Shown: one piece after another, positions 39,306-48,800 of the stretch | Numbering within the stretch: the stretch's first letter is position 1 | Layout of the letters: every line of letters starts with the position of its first letter | Assembly (NCBI RefSeq): GCF_013408535.1 | Contig: NZ_JACBZA010000001.1 | Span: forward strand, 6,098,850 to 6,162,849 | DNA from: Actinopolymorpha cephalotaxi | Lineage (GTDB): Bacteria; Actinomycetota; Actinomycetes; Propionibacteriales; Actinopolymorphaceae | Length of the DNA stretch: 64,000 nucleotides | Direction: 5' to 3' | The notes under the pieces: generated by a model | Told to the model about the DNA's origin: nothing | Database searches by the model: none | What the model saw: only the letters and a program-made list of their open reading frames with translations | Made by a program: the position numbers and the translations under genes

Positions 39306-39758
39306 ATGCGCATCTCGGTGTCCTCCGACATGGCGGCCGGTGTCGCCGACGCACTGGTCGCCGACCTCCGCCGCCGCGGCCACCACGTGCTGGCCCACGG
39401 GGCGCTGAACCCCGGCGACGGCGACGACCGCGACGACTGGGCCTGGGCCAGCGAGGCGGCGGCCCGCGACGTCGCCGAGGGCCGGGCGGACCAGGCGGTG
39501 GTGTGCTGCTGGACGGGCACCGGCGCGTCGATCGCCGCCAACAAGGTGCCGGGGGTGCGGGCCGCGCTGTGTGCCGACGCCTACACCGCCACCGGGGCCC
39601 GGCGCTGGAACGACGCGAACGCGCTCGCCCTCAGCCTGCGGGTGGTCTCCGAGCCGTTGCTGGCCGAGATCCTGGACGCGTGGTTCGAGGGCAGGCCGAG
39701 CGAGGAGGCCGACGACCGGGCCAACGTCGCCCACGTCGACACCATCGCCCGGTCCTGA
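39306..39758 (+). CDS. RpiB/LacAB-family sugar-phosphate isomerase
   Basis: The 150-residue protein has the family signature VVCCWTGTGASIAANKVPGV, RAALCADAYTATGARRWNDA, NALALSLRVVSEPLLAEILD. Ribose-5-phosphate isomerase B interconverts ribose- and ribulose-5-phosphate; the Cys of the C-x-G-x-G loop is the usual base and is present, but the loop reads CWTGTG instead of CGTGIG, and the N-terminal segment lacks the normal HAGY region, so the substrate may differ. Its place behind gnd fits the pentose phosphate pathway, which would use gnd's product. Confidence 0.88.
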   Translation: MRISVSSDMAAGVADALVADLRRRGHHVLAHGALNPGDGDDRDDWAWASEAAARDVAEGRADQAVVCCWTGTGASIAANKVPGVRAALCADAYTATGARRWNDANALALSLRVVSEPLLAEILDAWFEGRPSEEADDRANVAHVDTIARS

Positions 39759-39821
39759 GTCCTTCCCGAGCGGATCCGCCCGTCCCGGCGTGCTCAGGCC
39801 GCGTCGTTGAGGGTGCGTCGT

Positions 39822-40832
39822 TCAGGCCGCCTCGTCCGGGTCGCGCAGCAGGGCGTTCACCTCGGCGACCTGCTCCGGGCTGAGCGGACCGTGGGCGAGG
39901 GCGCCCGCGTTGTCCTCCACCTGCGCGACCGTACGGAAGCCGGGGATCGGGATGGTCCGGTCGCCGGTGCCCCAGATCCAGGCCAGCGCGCCCTGTGCCG
40001 GCGTCCGGCCGCCGCTGCGCAGGATCTCGCGTACGCCGTCCAGCTTCGCCAGTAACGCCGGCGACGGCCGGCCGCCGTCGAACCACGGCAGCGTGGCGAC
40101 CGAGCGCACGTCGTCGGCCGGAAGCCGGGAGCCCACGCCGAACTTCCCGGTGAGCAGCCCCATCGCCAGCGGCGTGCGGTTGACGCTGCTGAGGTCGTGC
40201 CGGGCGCAGGTGGCGAGCAGGTCGGTGGCCGGGCGGAACAGGTTGAGCTCGTGCTGGACCGCGGCGCAGTGGGCGCCGGCGGCGAAGAACTCGGCGCGTT
40301 CGGCGTCGTCGGTGCTCCAGCCGTACGCCCGGATCGTGCCGGCGGCGACGAGGTCCTCCAGCGTCTCCATGACGGTGAGGGCCTCGCTCACCGGCAGGTC
40401 GCCGACGTGGAGTTGGTACAGGTCGATGTGGTCGGTGCCGAGCCGCCGCAGCGAGGCCTCGCAGGCCCGCCGGATGTATGCGGCCGAGGTGTCGGTGCCC
40501 ATGAGGTCGCGGCGCTCCTCGTCGTAGGTGTAGCCGAACTTCGTGGCCACCACGACCCGCTCGCGGTCGGCGCCGAGCGCGCGGCCGAGCACGCGTTCGC
40601 TGTGGCCGGTGCCGTAGGCGTCGGCGGTGTCGAAGAAGGTCACGCCGAGGTCGAGCGCGCGGCGGATCGCGCGGACCGACTCCTCGTCGTCCACCTCGCC
40701 CCAGCCGTCGGTCTGGCCGAACATCGTGAACGGGCCGCCGATCGCCCAGCACCCCAGGCCGATGGCGCTGGGTTCGAGGTCGGTGCGGCCGAGCCGCCGG
40801 GTGAGGGAGGCGCTGGTCTGCTGGTTCGTCAT
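39822..40832 (-). CDS. Aldo/keto reductase
   Basis: The 336-residue protein from ATG 40832 carries the AKR catalytic set: AIGLGCWAIGGPFTMFGQTD, GVTFFDTADAYGTGHSERVL, VVVATKFGYTYDEE, HIDLYQLHVGD, and the cofactor site TIPIPGFRTVAQVEDNAGAL. The order and the WAIGG opening place it in the AKR11/AKR13-like group of NADPH-dependent enzymes. Substrate unknown. Its last codons and stop (GCGGCCTGA) are nearly repeated just downstream. Confidence 0.92.
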   Translation of the reverse strand: MTNQQTSASLTRRLGRTDLEPSAIGLGCWAIGGPFTMFGQTDGWGEVDDEESVRAIRRALDLGVTFFDTADAYGTGHSERVLGRALGADRERVVVATKFGYTYDEERRDLMGTDTSAAYIRRACEASLRRLGTDHIDLYQLHVGDLPVSEALTVMETLEDLVAAGTIRAYGWSTDDAERAEFFAAGAHCAAVQHELNLFRPATDLLATCARHDLSSVNRTPLAMGLLTGKFGVGSRLPADDVRSVATLPWFDGGRPSPALLAKLDGVREILRSGGRTPAQGALAWIWGTGDRTIPIPGFRTVAQVEDNAGALAHGPLSPEQVAEVNALLRDPDEAA

Positions 40833-40984
40833 GCGTCCACGGTAGGAAGACGCGGACCGGGTGACCAGGCCGAAGATCGCCCACGATCCCGGACCAATTC
40901 TTGTCCCGACCCGGGTCGAACCGGGCCGCCCGCCGGGGTCGCCCCTGGCGCGGGTGGCCGGACCTGCCGGTCTACTCTCGGAGC

Positions 40985-41923
40985 GTGACCGAAGCCGCAC
41001 GAGTCCGGTACGCCTACCTCGGCCCCGCCGGGACCTTCACCGAGGCGGCCCTGCGCACCCTGCCCCACGTCGACCGGATCGACCCCGAACCCTGCGCGAC
41101 CGTCCCCGCCGCCCTGGACGCCGTACGCACCGGCGCGGCCGACGGCGCGGTCGTGCCCATCGAGAACTCCGTCGAGGGCGGCGTCCCGGTCACCCTGGAC
41201 GAACTCGCCGGCGGCCATCTGGCGATCACCCGGGAGATCCTGCTGCCGGTGTCGTTCGCGCTGCTGGCCAGGTCGGGCACGCAACTGGCCGACTGCAAGC
41301 GGATCAGCACCCACCCGCACGCCGCCGCGCAGTGCCGGCGCTGGCTGGCCGCCAACCTGCCGCAGGCGGAGGTGACGCTGGCCTCGTCCACCGCCGCCGC
41401 GGCCGCCGCCGTCGCGGAGGAGGGCTCGGAGCTCGATGCGGCGGTGGCGCCCCGGATCGCCGGTGAGCGGTACCGGCTCGAGGTGCTCGCGAACGAGATC
41501 GAGGACAACGCCGACGCGGTGACGAGGTTCGTGCTGGCCACCCGTCCGGCCGCGCCCGGGCCGATGACCGGTGCGGACAAGACGTCCCTGGTGGCGTTCA
41601 TCCGCGACGACCACCCGGGCGCGCTGCTGGAGATCCTGGACGAGTTCGCCGTACGCGGGGTCAACCTCACCCGGATCGAGTCCCGCCCGACCGGTGACGG
41701 CATCGGGCGCTACAACTTCTCGATCGACTGCGAGGGACACGTCGCCGAGGCCCGCGTCGGCGAGGCGCTGATGGGCCTGCGCCGGGTGTGCGCGGAGGTG
41801 CGCTTCCTCGGCTCGTACCCACGCGCGGACGGCGCCCGGATCCAGCTGCGCGGCGGCACCGCCGACGCCGACTTCCGGGACGCCGCGGACTGGCTGGCGC
41901 GGGTGCGGGAAGGCCGCGGCTAG
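40985..41923 (+). CDS. pheA: Prephenate dehydratase
   Basis: The 312-residue enzyme converts prephenate to phenylpyruvate in phenylalanine synthesis. Catalytic domain: YAYLGPAGTFTEAALRTLP, VPIENSVEGGVPVTLDEL, KRISTHPHAAAQCRRWL, ASSTAAAAAAVAEE, NADAVTRFVLATRP (the Thr-Arg-Phe active-site motif). Regulatory ACT domain: KTSLVAFIRDDHPGALLEIL, NLTRIESRPTGDGIGRYNFS, indicating feedback control by phenylalanine. GTG 40985 lies about 7 bases after TACTCT (40973-40978) with no spaced ribosome site, so the mRNA may be leaderless. No chorismate mutase domain is present. Confidence 0.95.
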   Translation: MTEAARVRYAYLGPAGTFTEAALRTLPHVDRIDPEPCATVPAALDAVRTGAADGAVVPIENSVEGGVPVTLDELAGGHLAITREILLPVSFALLARSGTQLADCKRISTHPHAAAQCRRWLAANLPQAEVTLASSTAAAAAAVAEEGSELDAAVAPRIAGERYRLEVLANEIEDNADAVTRFVLATRPAAPGPMTGADKTSLVAFIRDDHPGALLEILDEFAVRGVNLTRIESRPTGDGIGRYNFSIDCEGHVAEARVGEALMGLRRVCAEVRFLGSYPRADGARIQLRGGTADADFRDAADWLARVREGRG

Positions 41924-42138
41924 CCGGGGCACCAGACCGCGGGGACGCCGTTCGCGCTCTGGCACCGCGGCGGGCGTGGGTCGCCGCGGTGCCGGCACGA
42001 GGACACCATGGCAGGGACCACCGACAACCGCGCGATCCCGCGCCGTCGGCTGAACGTCCCGACGGTTTCCGGACCCGCCAGTACCAGCCAGTACCCACCC
42101 CAGGCCGTCCAGGCCGGCGGGTCTGCTGAGTCGTTGCG

Positions 42139-42777
42139 TCAGTGGTCCGGCTCGGCGAGCCGGCGGATCATCCGGGCCAGCTGGTCGGCGTAAGCCTGGG
42201 CGAACTCCTCGGTGTTCGGGTCGGCCCCGAAGATCGCCCGCGCCATCTGGGGGAGCGCGGCGACGGCGTTCGCCGCGGCCATGAAGGCCAGCAGGAACGC
42301 GCGCGGGTCGATGTCCGCGGCAAGCTCGCCGGCCTGCCGGCGGCGTTCGATCTCGGCGACCGCGGCCGGCATCCGGGTGGTCCGGTGCTCGGTGGCGCGG
42401 GTGGTCTCCGCCTCGTCGGCCGCCACGGACAGGCCCTCCCAGGCGAGCAACCGTGCGAAGTCGCGTTCCTGGGGCCGCCGCGCGACGTATCCGCTGGTCA
42501 GCTCGGCGAGCGACTGCTCACCCTGGCCGCCGATGATCTCTTCCTCGATCTCCTGCCAGCGGCCCAGCAGGGCGTCGTACAGCCCGGCCTTCCCGCCGAA
42601 GTAGTAGGAGATCAGCTGCTTGTTGACGCCGGCGCGGTCGGCGATCTCGTTGACCCGCGCTCCGGCGTAGCCCTTGGCGGCGAACTCCGCGAGTGCCGCA
42701 TCCAGGATGCGTTCGCGGGTGCGTTCCGGGTCTCGCTGCCGAGTCGCCTTCGGGGGAGTCCTCCGCGTGCCGGCCAT
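42139..42777 (-). CDS. TetR-family regulator
   Basis: The 212-residue protein begins with a basic arm (RTPPKATRQRDPERTRERIL) followed by a typical HTH: DAALAEFAAKGYAGARVNEI, ADRAGVNKQLISYYFGGKAG, LYDALLGRW. The C-terminal ligand domain resembles TetR_C_6/7-type proteins (DIDPRAFLLAFMAAANAVAA). It is divergent from an FAD-dependent aromatic hydroxylase, with a 39-bp double operator between, so it probably represses that gene and itself until an aromatic-like ligand binds. Confidence 0.92.
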   Translation of the reverse strand: MAGTRRTPPKATRQRDPERTRERILDAALAEFAAKGYAGARVNEIADRAGVNKQLISYYFGGKAGLYDALLGRWQEIEEEIIGGQGEQSLAELTSGYVARRPQERDFARLLAWEGLSVAADEAETTRATEHRTTRMPAAVAEIERRRQAGELAADIDPRAFLLAFMAAANAVAALPQMARAIFGADPNTEEFAQAYADQLARMIRRLAEPDH

Positions 42778-42796
42778 GCCGCGGATCCTAGCAGTC

Positions 42797-42835
42797 GTCA
42801 ACCGTACGGATGGACGTTTCATCCGTACGGTTGAC
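42797..42835. promoter_or_regulatory. 39-bp double TetR operator
   Basis: GTCAACCGTACGGATG (42797-42812) and CATCCGTACGGTTGAC (42820-42835) are perfect 16-bp inverted arms around GACGTTT. Each arm holds its own palindrome CCGTACGG, with centres 21 bp apart. This is the layout of two TetR dimers bound side by side. It starts 20 bases from the TetR start and includes a TTGAC that could be the -35 of the monooxygenase promoter. Confidence 0.88.
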
Positions 42836-42895
42836 AAGTTCAACTGGATGGCTGAACCTGGCGTACGTCCCCACGACCCACGAAGGAGTACGACC

Positions 42896-44551
42896 ATGAC
42901 CGCGAGCAACGCCGCCTCTCCCGTCACATCCGCCGTGTCCACCGACGAGCCGGCCCGGACGTCCGTCCTGGTGGTCGGCGGATCCCTGACCGGCCTGTCC
43001 ACCGCCGTCTTCCTCGCCTGGCACGGCGTCCCGGTGGTAGTCGCCGAACGCCACCCGGACCTGCTCATGCACCCCCGGCTGCGCGGCCTGAGCCCACGCA
43101 CGGTCGAGCTCTACCGCCAGGTCGGGATGGAGGAGGCGATCCTGGCGGCGAGCTACGCCCGGGCCGAGGCGTTCGAATGGATTCCGGTGAGGGCGGAGAC
43201 GCTCGCCGACGAGGAGTACTCCCCGGTGGAGGGCGAGGGTGACCCGAGCCCCGAGGCCGCGAGCCCCTGCGGCCAGGGCCCGATCGACCAGGACCAGCTG
43301 GAGCTGCTGCTGCGGGCCCGGGCCCGCGAGCTGGGCGCCGACGTGCGGTTCGCCACCGAGGTCACCGAGTTCGGCCAGGACGCGGACGGGGTGACGGCCA
43401 CGCTGCGGGACCTGACGTCCGGCGCGGTGACGGTGCTGCGCGCCGACTACCTCGTCGGCGCGGACGGGTGGATCAGCCCGGTGCGGACTGCCCTCGGCAT
43501 CGAGGTCGACGGGCCGGGCGCGTTGTTCCACACCATCACCGCGATCGTCGAGGCCGACCTCACCCCGGCCACGCGCGGGCGCGAGGTGACCATCGCCTAC
43601 CTCCAGCAGCCGCAGCCGTTCACGATCCTGATGGCGCACGACGACCTCGGGCAGCGGTGGGTGTTCGGGACGGGTTACTCACCCGAGCACGAGGGTCCGG
43701 AGGACTTCACCGACGAACGGGTGGTCGCGATGGTGCGCGCCGCCGCGGGTCTGCCCGATGTCAAGGTGACCTTGCTTCCGCAGATCCCCGGCACCGAACG
43801 CAGGGTGTTCGGCTTCGGCATCGGCGCGCAGCTCGCCCGCCGGTACGGCTCCGGCCGGGTCTTCCTGGTCGGCGACGCCGCCCACCTGATGCCGCCGACC
43901 GGCGGGCTGAACGGCAACACCGGCGTGCAGGACGCGCACAACCTCGCCTGGAAGTTGGCCGCGGTGCTGCACGGGCAGGCCGGTCCCGCGCTGCTGGACA
44001 CCTACCACGACGAACGGCATCCCACCGGGCACCTCACCACGGGGCAGGCGTACGCGCGGTTCGGGAACCGGATGGGACCGGACGCGGACGTGGAGATGCT
44101 GGAGTACTCCGCGGTGGCGATGGGCTACCAGTACCGCTCCGCCGCGGTGGTCGGCGCCGGCGAGGGCGCGTCACCGTTGCCACCGGACGCGCTCGCCGGG
44201 CAGCCCGGCACCCGGGCGCCGCACGTCGTGGCCGGGCGAGGCGGTGCCGAGATCTCCACGCTCGACCTGTACGGACGGGAGTTCGTGCTGCTCGCCGGTC
44301 CGGCGGGGCAGGCCTGGACCGACGCGGCGGAGGCGGTGCAGGCCGAACTCGGCGTGCGGGTGACGGCCTACCGTTTCGGCGCCGACCTGACCGCGGCCGG
44401 CGGTCCGGAACGGCACGGGATCGGTGCCGACGGCGCGGTTCTGGTCCGCCCGGACGGCGTGGTCGCCTGGCGGTCGGTAGCGGCGCCCGCCGACGGCGAC
44501 GGCCGGGCCGAGCTCGACCAGATGCTGCGCGCCGTCCTCGCCCGCGGCTGA
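42896..44551 (+). CDS. FAD-dependent aromatic hydroxylase (PheA/TfdB-type)
   Basis: The 551-residue protein from ATG 42896 (AAGGAG upstream) is a group A flavin monooxygenase. GxGxxG-like FAD entry: VLVVGGSLTGLSTAVFLAWH; DG motif: YLVGADGWISPVRTALG; second FAD motif: VFLVGDAAHLMPPTGGLNGN, GVQDAHNLAWKLAAVL. The C-terminal ~130 residues are a thioredoxin-like domain (FVLLAGPAGQAWTDAAEAVQ), as in phenol and resorcinol hydroxylases and antibiotic-modifying RdmE/OxyS-like enzymes. NAD(P)H and O2 dependent. The divergent TetR with a double operator suggests induction by its substrate, perhaps an aromatic drug or catabolite. Confidence 0.93.
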   Translation: MTASNAASPVTSAVSTDEPARTSVLVVGGSLTGLSTAVFLAWHGVPVVVAERHPDLLMHPRLRGLSPRTVELYRQVGMEEAILAASYARAEAFEWIPVRAETLADEEYSPVEGEGDPSPEAASPCGQGPIDQDQLELLLRARARELGADVRFATEVTEFGQDADGVTATLRDLTSGAVTVLRADYLVGADGWISPVRTALGIEVDGPGALFHTITAIVEADLTPATRGREVTIAYLQQPQPFTILMAHDDLGQRWVFGTGYSPEHEGPEDFTDERVVAMVRAAAGLPDVKVTLLPQIPGTERRVFGFGIGAQLARRYGSGRVFLVGDAAHLMPPTGGLNGNTGVQDAHNLAWKLAAVLHGQAGPALLDTYHDERHPTGHLTTGQAYARFGNRMGPDADVEMLEYSAVAMGYQYRSAAVVGAGEGASPLPPDALAGQPGTRAPHVVAGRGGAEISTLDLYGREFVLLAGPAGQAWTDAAEAVQAELGVRVTAYRFGADLTAAGGPERHGIGADGAVLVRPDGVVAWRSVAAPADGDGRAELDQMLRAVLARG

Positions 44552-44572
44552 CCCCGGGCCCGGCCCCGCACC

Positions 44573-45559
44573 TCAGTGCCGGAAGAGGCGCACTCCGGTG
44601 CGGACGAGGCTGATCCCGTGCTCGTGGCAGGCCCGCGCCACCTCGTCGTCGCGGATCGAACCGCCCGGCTCGGCGAACCACCGCACGCCGTGCCGGGCGG
44701 CCTCGTCCACGTTGTCGCGGAAGTTCACCATCGCGTCCGACCCGAACGCGACGTCGTACGGCCGTTGGTGTCTGCGCTCCCACCACGCGTCCGCCTTCGC
44801 CCCGGCGATCCGGGTGCAGGCGATCCGGGACTGCTGGCCGGCGCCCACGCCGAGGGTGGCGCCGGCGCGGACGTAGACGACCGAGTTGGACTGGGTGTGC
44901 CGCAGGACGACCTGGCCGAGGAGCAGGTCCTCGACGGCGTGCGCTGGAAGCGACTGACCAGTTGTGTCCACGCGTACCAGCTCGGCTGTCAACCGCAGCT
45001 TGTCAGCGGGCTGGACCAGGCGCAGGCCGTGCACCTCGCGGACTTCCTCCTCCGGAGGCTCGTACGCCGGATCCATCCGCAGGACGAGGAAGCGCCCGCC
45101 CTTCTTGGCCGCCAGGATGTCAACCGCGCCTTGCTCGTACGCCGGAGCGATGATCGCGTCCGACACCTTGCGCCGCAACAGCCGGGCGAGGGTCACGTCG
45201 ACGGGCGCGGAGACCGCGACGACGTCGCCGTACGACGACTGCGGATCGGTGTCGCGTGCACGCAGGTAGGCCCGTGCGACCGGGCTCAGCTCGGCGACGT
45301 CCACGGCGGACGTGGAGGCCGCCACCTCGTCCACCGGGCCGTCCAGGGCGGCACCGGCAGGGGACAGGTGCTTGATCGACGCGGCGGCGGGCCGGCCGAA
45401 CAGGTCCGCCGCCTCCGCGACCAGCCGCCAGCCGGCCAGGGCGTCCAGCAGGTTGAGGTACGACGGCGCGCCGTTGACCACGTCGAGCGGCCACTCACCG
45501 GGTCGTACGGGCGTCACGGACGCGGGCAGATGGGGGTTCATGCCGTACCGCAGTTGCAT
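44573..45559 (-). CDS. Stand-alone AICAR transformylase (PurH C-terminal domain type)
   Basis: The 328-residue protein matches the formyltransferase half of PurH: LRYGMNPHLPASV, ASIKHLSPAGAALDGPV (Lys-His catalytic pair), DTDPQSSYGDVVAVS, KVSDAIIAPAYEQGAVDIL, VLRHTQSNSVVYVRAGATLG, GAGQQSRIACTRIAGAKADA, VAFGSDAMVNFRDNVDEAAR. It would transfer a formyl group from 10-formyl-THF to AICAR (ZMP) in purine synthesis. The IMP cyclohydrolase domain is absent, so a separate enzyme must finish the job. A ZTP riboswitch precedes it; ZTP accumulates when folate is short, which fits induction of exactly this step. Confidence 0.92.
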   Translation of the reverse strand: MQLRYGMNPHLPASVTPVRPGEWPLDVVNGAPSYLNLLDALAGWRLVAEAADLFGRPAAASIKHLSPAGAALDGPVDEVAASTSAVDVAELSPVARAYLRARDTDPQSSYGDVVAVSAPVDVTLARLLRRKVSDAIIAPAYEQGAVDILAAKKGGRFLVLRMDPAYEPPEEEVREVHGLRLVQPADKLRLTAELVRVDTTGQSLPAHAVEDLLLGQVVLRHTQSNSVVYVRAGATLGVGAGQQSRIACTRIAGAKADAWWERRHQRPYDVAFGSDAMVNFRDNVDEAARHGVRWFAEPGGSIRDDEVARACHEHGISLVRTGVRLFRH

Positions 45560-45567
45560 CGGGTCTC

Positions 45568-45711
45568 CCTCGGTCGCAGTCGGATGCTGCGGACCGAGGC
45601 CCCAGGCGGTCGAGGCAGGTCCAGGCCACGACGTCGACAGGAGTCACCAGGAGTCGACGGGAGGCCGGCGCCGCTTCCCGATGGTCGGATCCATCCACGC
45701 CAGTCGCGGCG
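45568..45711 (-). promoter_or_regulatory. ZTP (pfl) riboswitch with ribosome-site hairpin
   Basis: On the minus strand from 45711: CGCCGC, GACTGGCG, stem GATGG/CCATC, then GGGAAGCGGCG, so P1 (CGCCGC/GCGGCG) and P2 pair perfectly and the conserved GACTGGCG and GGGAAGC fit the pfl consensus (CGUGACUGGCG ... CCGGGGAGCG) as I recall it. After a variable hairpin, CCGCCTGGG (45609-45601) matches the conserved 3' CCGCCUGGGC. Next, CCTCGGT-C-CGCAG pairs with CTGCG-ACCGAGG (45599-45568), whose second arm covers the ribosome site GAGGGAGA before ATG 45559. This looks like translational control. Confidence 0.88.
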
Positions 45712-45777
45712 AGCCCTAACCTAGGACACGCCCGAGCCGTGTGGAAGCGCTCGAGACGGGTAGGTCCTGGACGAATT

Positions 45778-45818
45778 GCCCCGGTGGACCGCTGATCCGC
45801 GGATCAGGTCGCCGGGGC
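45778..45818. repeat. Nested palindrome upstream of the sacsin-like gene
   Basis: Outer arms GCCCCGG (45778-45784) / CCGGGGC (45812-45818) enclose the perfect 16-bp palindrome CTGATCCGCGGATCAG (45792-45807); TCTGTCATTTT follows. It could be a hairpin ending rightward transcription or an operator for the divergent genes. Confidence 0.65.
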
Positions 45819-45879
45819 TCTGTCATTTTCCCGCCGTGCCCGCAGGCCCCGGCCGCGCGCAGGTGTGGGCGGGTCGATA

Positions 45880-48800
45880 ATGCCTACGGTGAGCGATCCG
45901 TTTGCGACAGGGCAAATCCGTGACCGGGTGCTGGCCGGTTGGTCGGCGTCACCGGCGCGCTTCCGGGAGGACGCCAACGCCGAGGAGGATCTCGCGCTCG
46001 GCGGCTACCGCGACCGGCTGGTGGTCGAGCTCGCGCAGAACGCCGCCGACGCGGCTGCCCGCGCGGGGGTGCCCGGCGTCGTCCGGTTCACCCTGCGCGA
46101 CGACGCTCCGGCGTGGTCGGCCTCCGGCGGACCGGTCCTCGTGGTGGAGAACACCGGTGCCGGGCTGACCGCCGACGGGGTGCAGTCGCTGGCGACTCTG
46201 CGGGCCTCCGCCAAGCGGGACGAACCGGCCGAGCCGATCGAGCCGGGCGAACACGCCGAGCAGGACGAGCAGGTCGAGTCGGCCGTCGGCCGGTTCGGGG
46301 TGGGCTTCGCGGCCGTGCTCGCGGTCACCGACGAGCCGGTCGTCCTGTCCCGGTCCGGCGGTGTGCGCTTCTCCCGCGCCGACACCGCCGCGCTGGTCGC
46401 CGAGGCCGCGCGGGCCGCGCCCGGACTGGACACGGAGGTACGCCGGCGCGGGGGCCAGGTGCCGGCCCTGCGGTTGCCGTTCCCCGCGGAGGGCGAGCCG
46501 CCGGAGGGCTTCGACACGGCCGTGGTGCTGCCGCTGCGGGACGAGGCCGCGGCGGACTTGGTACGCGAGCTGCTGGCCGAGGTCGACGACACCCTGCTGC
46601 TGGCGCTGCCCCGCCTGGACCGGATCGAGATCGACACCGGCACCACTCCCGTACGCGTGCTGTCCGACGCCGCCGCGCGCTGGCACACCGTACGCGCCGG
46701 CGGCACCTGGACGGGCGCCGAGCGCGCCACGCTGCTCGCGGACCGGCCCACCGAGGAACGCGACCGGCCGTACTGGTCGGTCCTGTGGGCGGTGCCCCGC
46801 GACGCCGCGCCGGTGGACCCGCTCGGCGGCGGGACCTCCCGCTCGGCGCTGCCGCGGGTCGTGCACGCGCCCACCCCGACCGACGAACCGATGTCGCTGC
46901 CCGCCCTGCTGCTGGCGTCGTTCCCGCTGGACCCGACCCGCCGGCACGTGGCGCCCGGTCCGCTCACCGACCGGCTGGTGGAGGAGGCGGCCGCGGCGTA
47001 CGCCGACCTCGCCCGCACCCGCGCCGAGGCCGGACCCGACGGGAGCTCCGGCGCGCTCGACCTCGTACCCCTCGGTCTTCCGGCCGGCCGGCTCGACGGC
47101 GCCCTGCGCGAGGCCATCGCCCGCCGGCTCCCGGCCACACCGCTGCTGCCCTCGGCGGAGGACCCGCACCTCCTGCTGCGCCCGCGGGAGGCGGTCGTCG
47201 TCGACGACGCCGACCCGGTGCTCGTACGCACGCTGGCCTCCGTGGTCGGCGGGCTGGTCGCCCCCGAGCGCAGGCACGGCTCCGCCCTCGACGCGCTCGG
47301 CGTACGCCGGCTCCCGCTGTCGGACCTGGTGGACGAGCTCGGCGCGGTCGCCGACGCGCACCCGCCGGACTGGTGGCACGACCTGTACGTCGCCCTCGCC
47401 GGTGCCGCCGCCGACCCCGAACGCCGGGAGGCGCTGGGCGCACTGCCCGTCCCGCTCGCCGACGGCCGGGTCGCCCGCGGCGCGCGCGGCCTGCTGCTGC
47501 CCGGCGGCGCCGAACTCCCGGAGGAGACGACCGGCGTCCTCGCGTCGTACGGCCTGCGGCTGATCCACCAGCTGGCGGCGGCCGAGCCCGCGTTCGACAC
47601 CCTCGAACGCCTCGGCGCGACACCTGCCGGCCCCCGGAGCATCCTCGACGACGGCGCGGTCCGGGCGGCGGTCCAGGACTCCCCGGACGCCGACGAGCCC
47701 GGCGAGGTCGCCGACGCCGTGCTCGCCCTGGTCGCCGCCGCGGTGCGCGCGGGGGAACTCCAGCCCGGCGAGCTGCCCTGGCTGGGCGACCTCGCGCTGC
47801 CCGACGACCACGGCGAGCTGGCCCCCGCCAGCGCCCTCGTCCTGCCCGGCTCGCGGGCGGAGGAGCTGTTCGACCCCGAGGACCTCGCGCCGCTGGACCG
47901 CGCGGTGTTCGAACGCTGGGGGCCGCAGGTGCTGGAGGCGGCCGGCGTGGTCGGCACCCTCGGCCTGGTCACCGCCTCCGACGTCGACCTCACCGCCCCT
48001 CCGGACGAGCTCGCCGAACTCGACGACATCGAGAGCTGGGCGAGCGAGGCCGCCGACGAGCTCGAGTCGGGCGACGGCGGCGGCACCGTGGGCGAGTTCC
48101 TCGCCGTGCGCGACGTCGACTTCGTACGCGAGGACGCCTGGCCGCGGGCGCTTGCGCTGCTGGTCGCCGAGCCGGCCCTGCGCCGGGCGCTGGTCGTCCC
48201 CGCGCGGCTGCGTGACCCGCGCCGGCCGGAGCTGGCGGCGGTGGACGTCCCGTCGTACACCGCATGGTGGATCCGCCGGCACGTGCACGTCGACGGCCTG
48301 CCGATCCCCGGGTACGCCGACCCCGACGCCGAACCCGCGATCGCCGCGCTGGCCCGCCCGGCGCCGGCGTGGCTGGCGGCGTTCGACCCGGCGGCCCGGC
48401 AGGCGATCGGCCTGGTGCGCACCGCCGACGACCTGGACAGCGACGGCCTGCGCCGCATCCTGCACCGGCTCGCCGACCCTGCCCTGGTCGTGGACGCGGC
48501 GACGATGGTGAGGCTGTGGGCGCAGCTCGGCTCGCTCGACCCGCAGCTGCTCGGCGCGGACTCCGCGCCGGAACGCGTCCGCGTCCTGGCCGGCCGGGAG
48601 ACCCGAGTCGTCGACGCCGACGACGCGGTGGTCGTGGACGCGCCGATGTGGGCGCAGCGCACCGACCTGGGCGAGCACGTGGTCGCGACCGGCCAGGCCG
48701 CGGACAACCTGGCCGAACTCCTCGACCTGCCGCTGGCCTCCGAGCTCGCCGCCGGCGAGGTCGAGGGTGAGCCGGCCGACGACGGCGGGGAACGCCCGGT

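Noticed and set aside
41924-42138. Possible short ORF between pheA and tetR
   Set aside because: 61 codons with no ribosome site, motif or codon-bias support.
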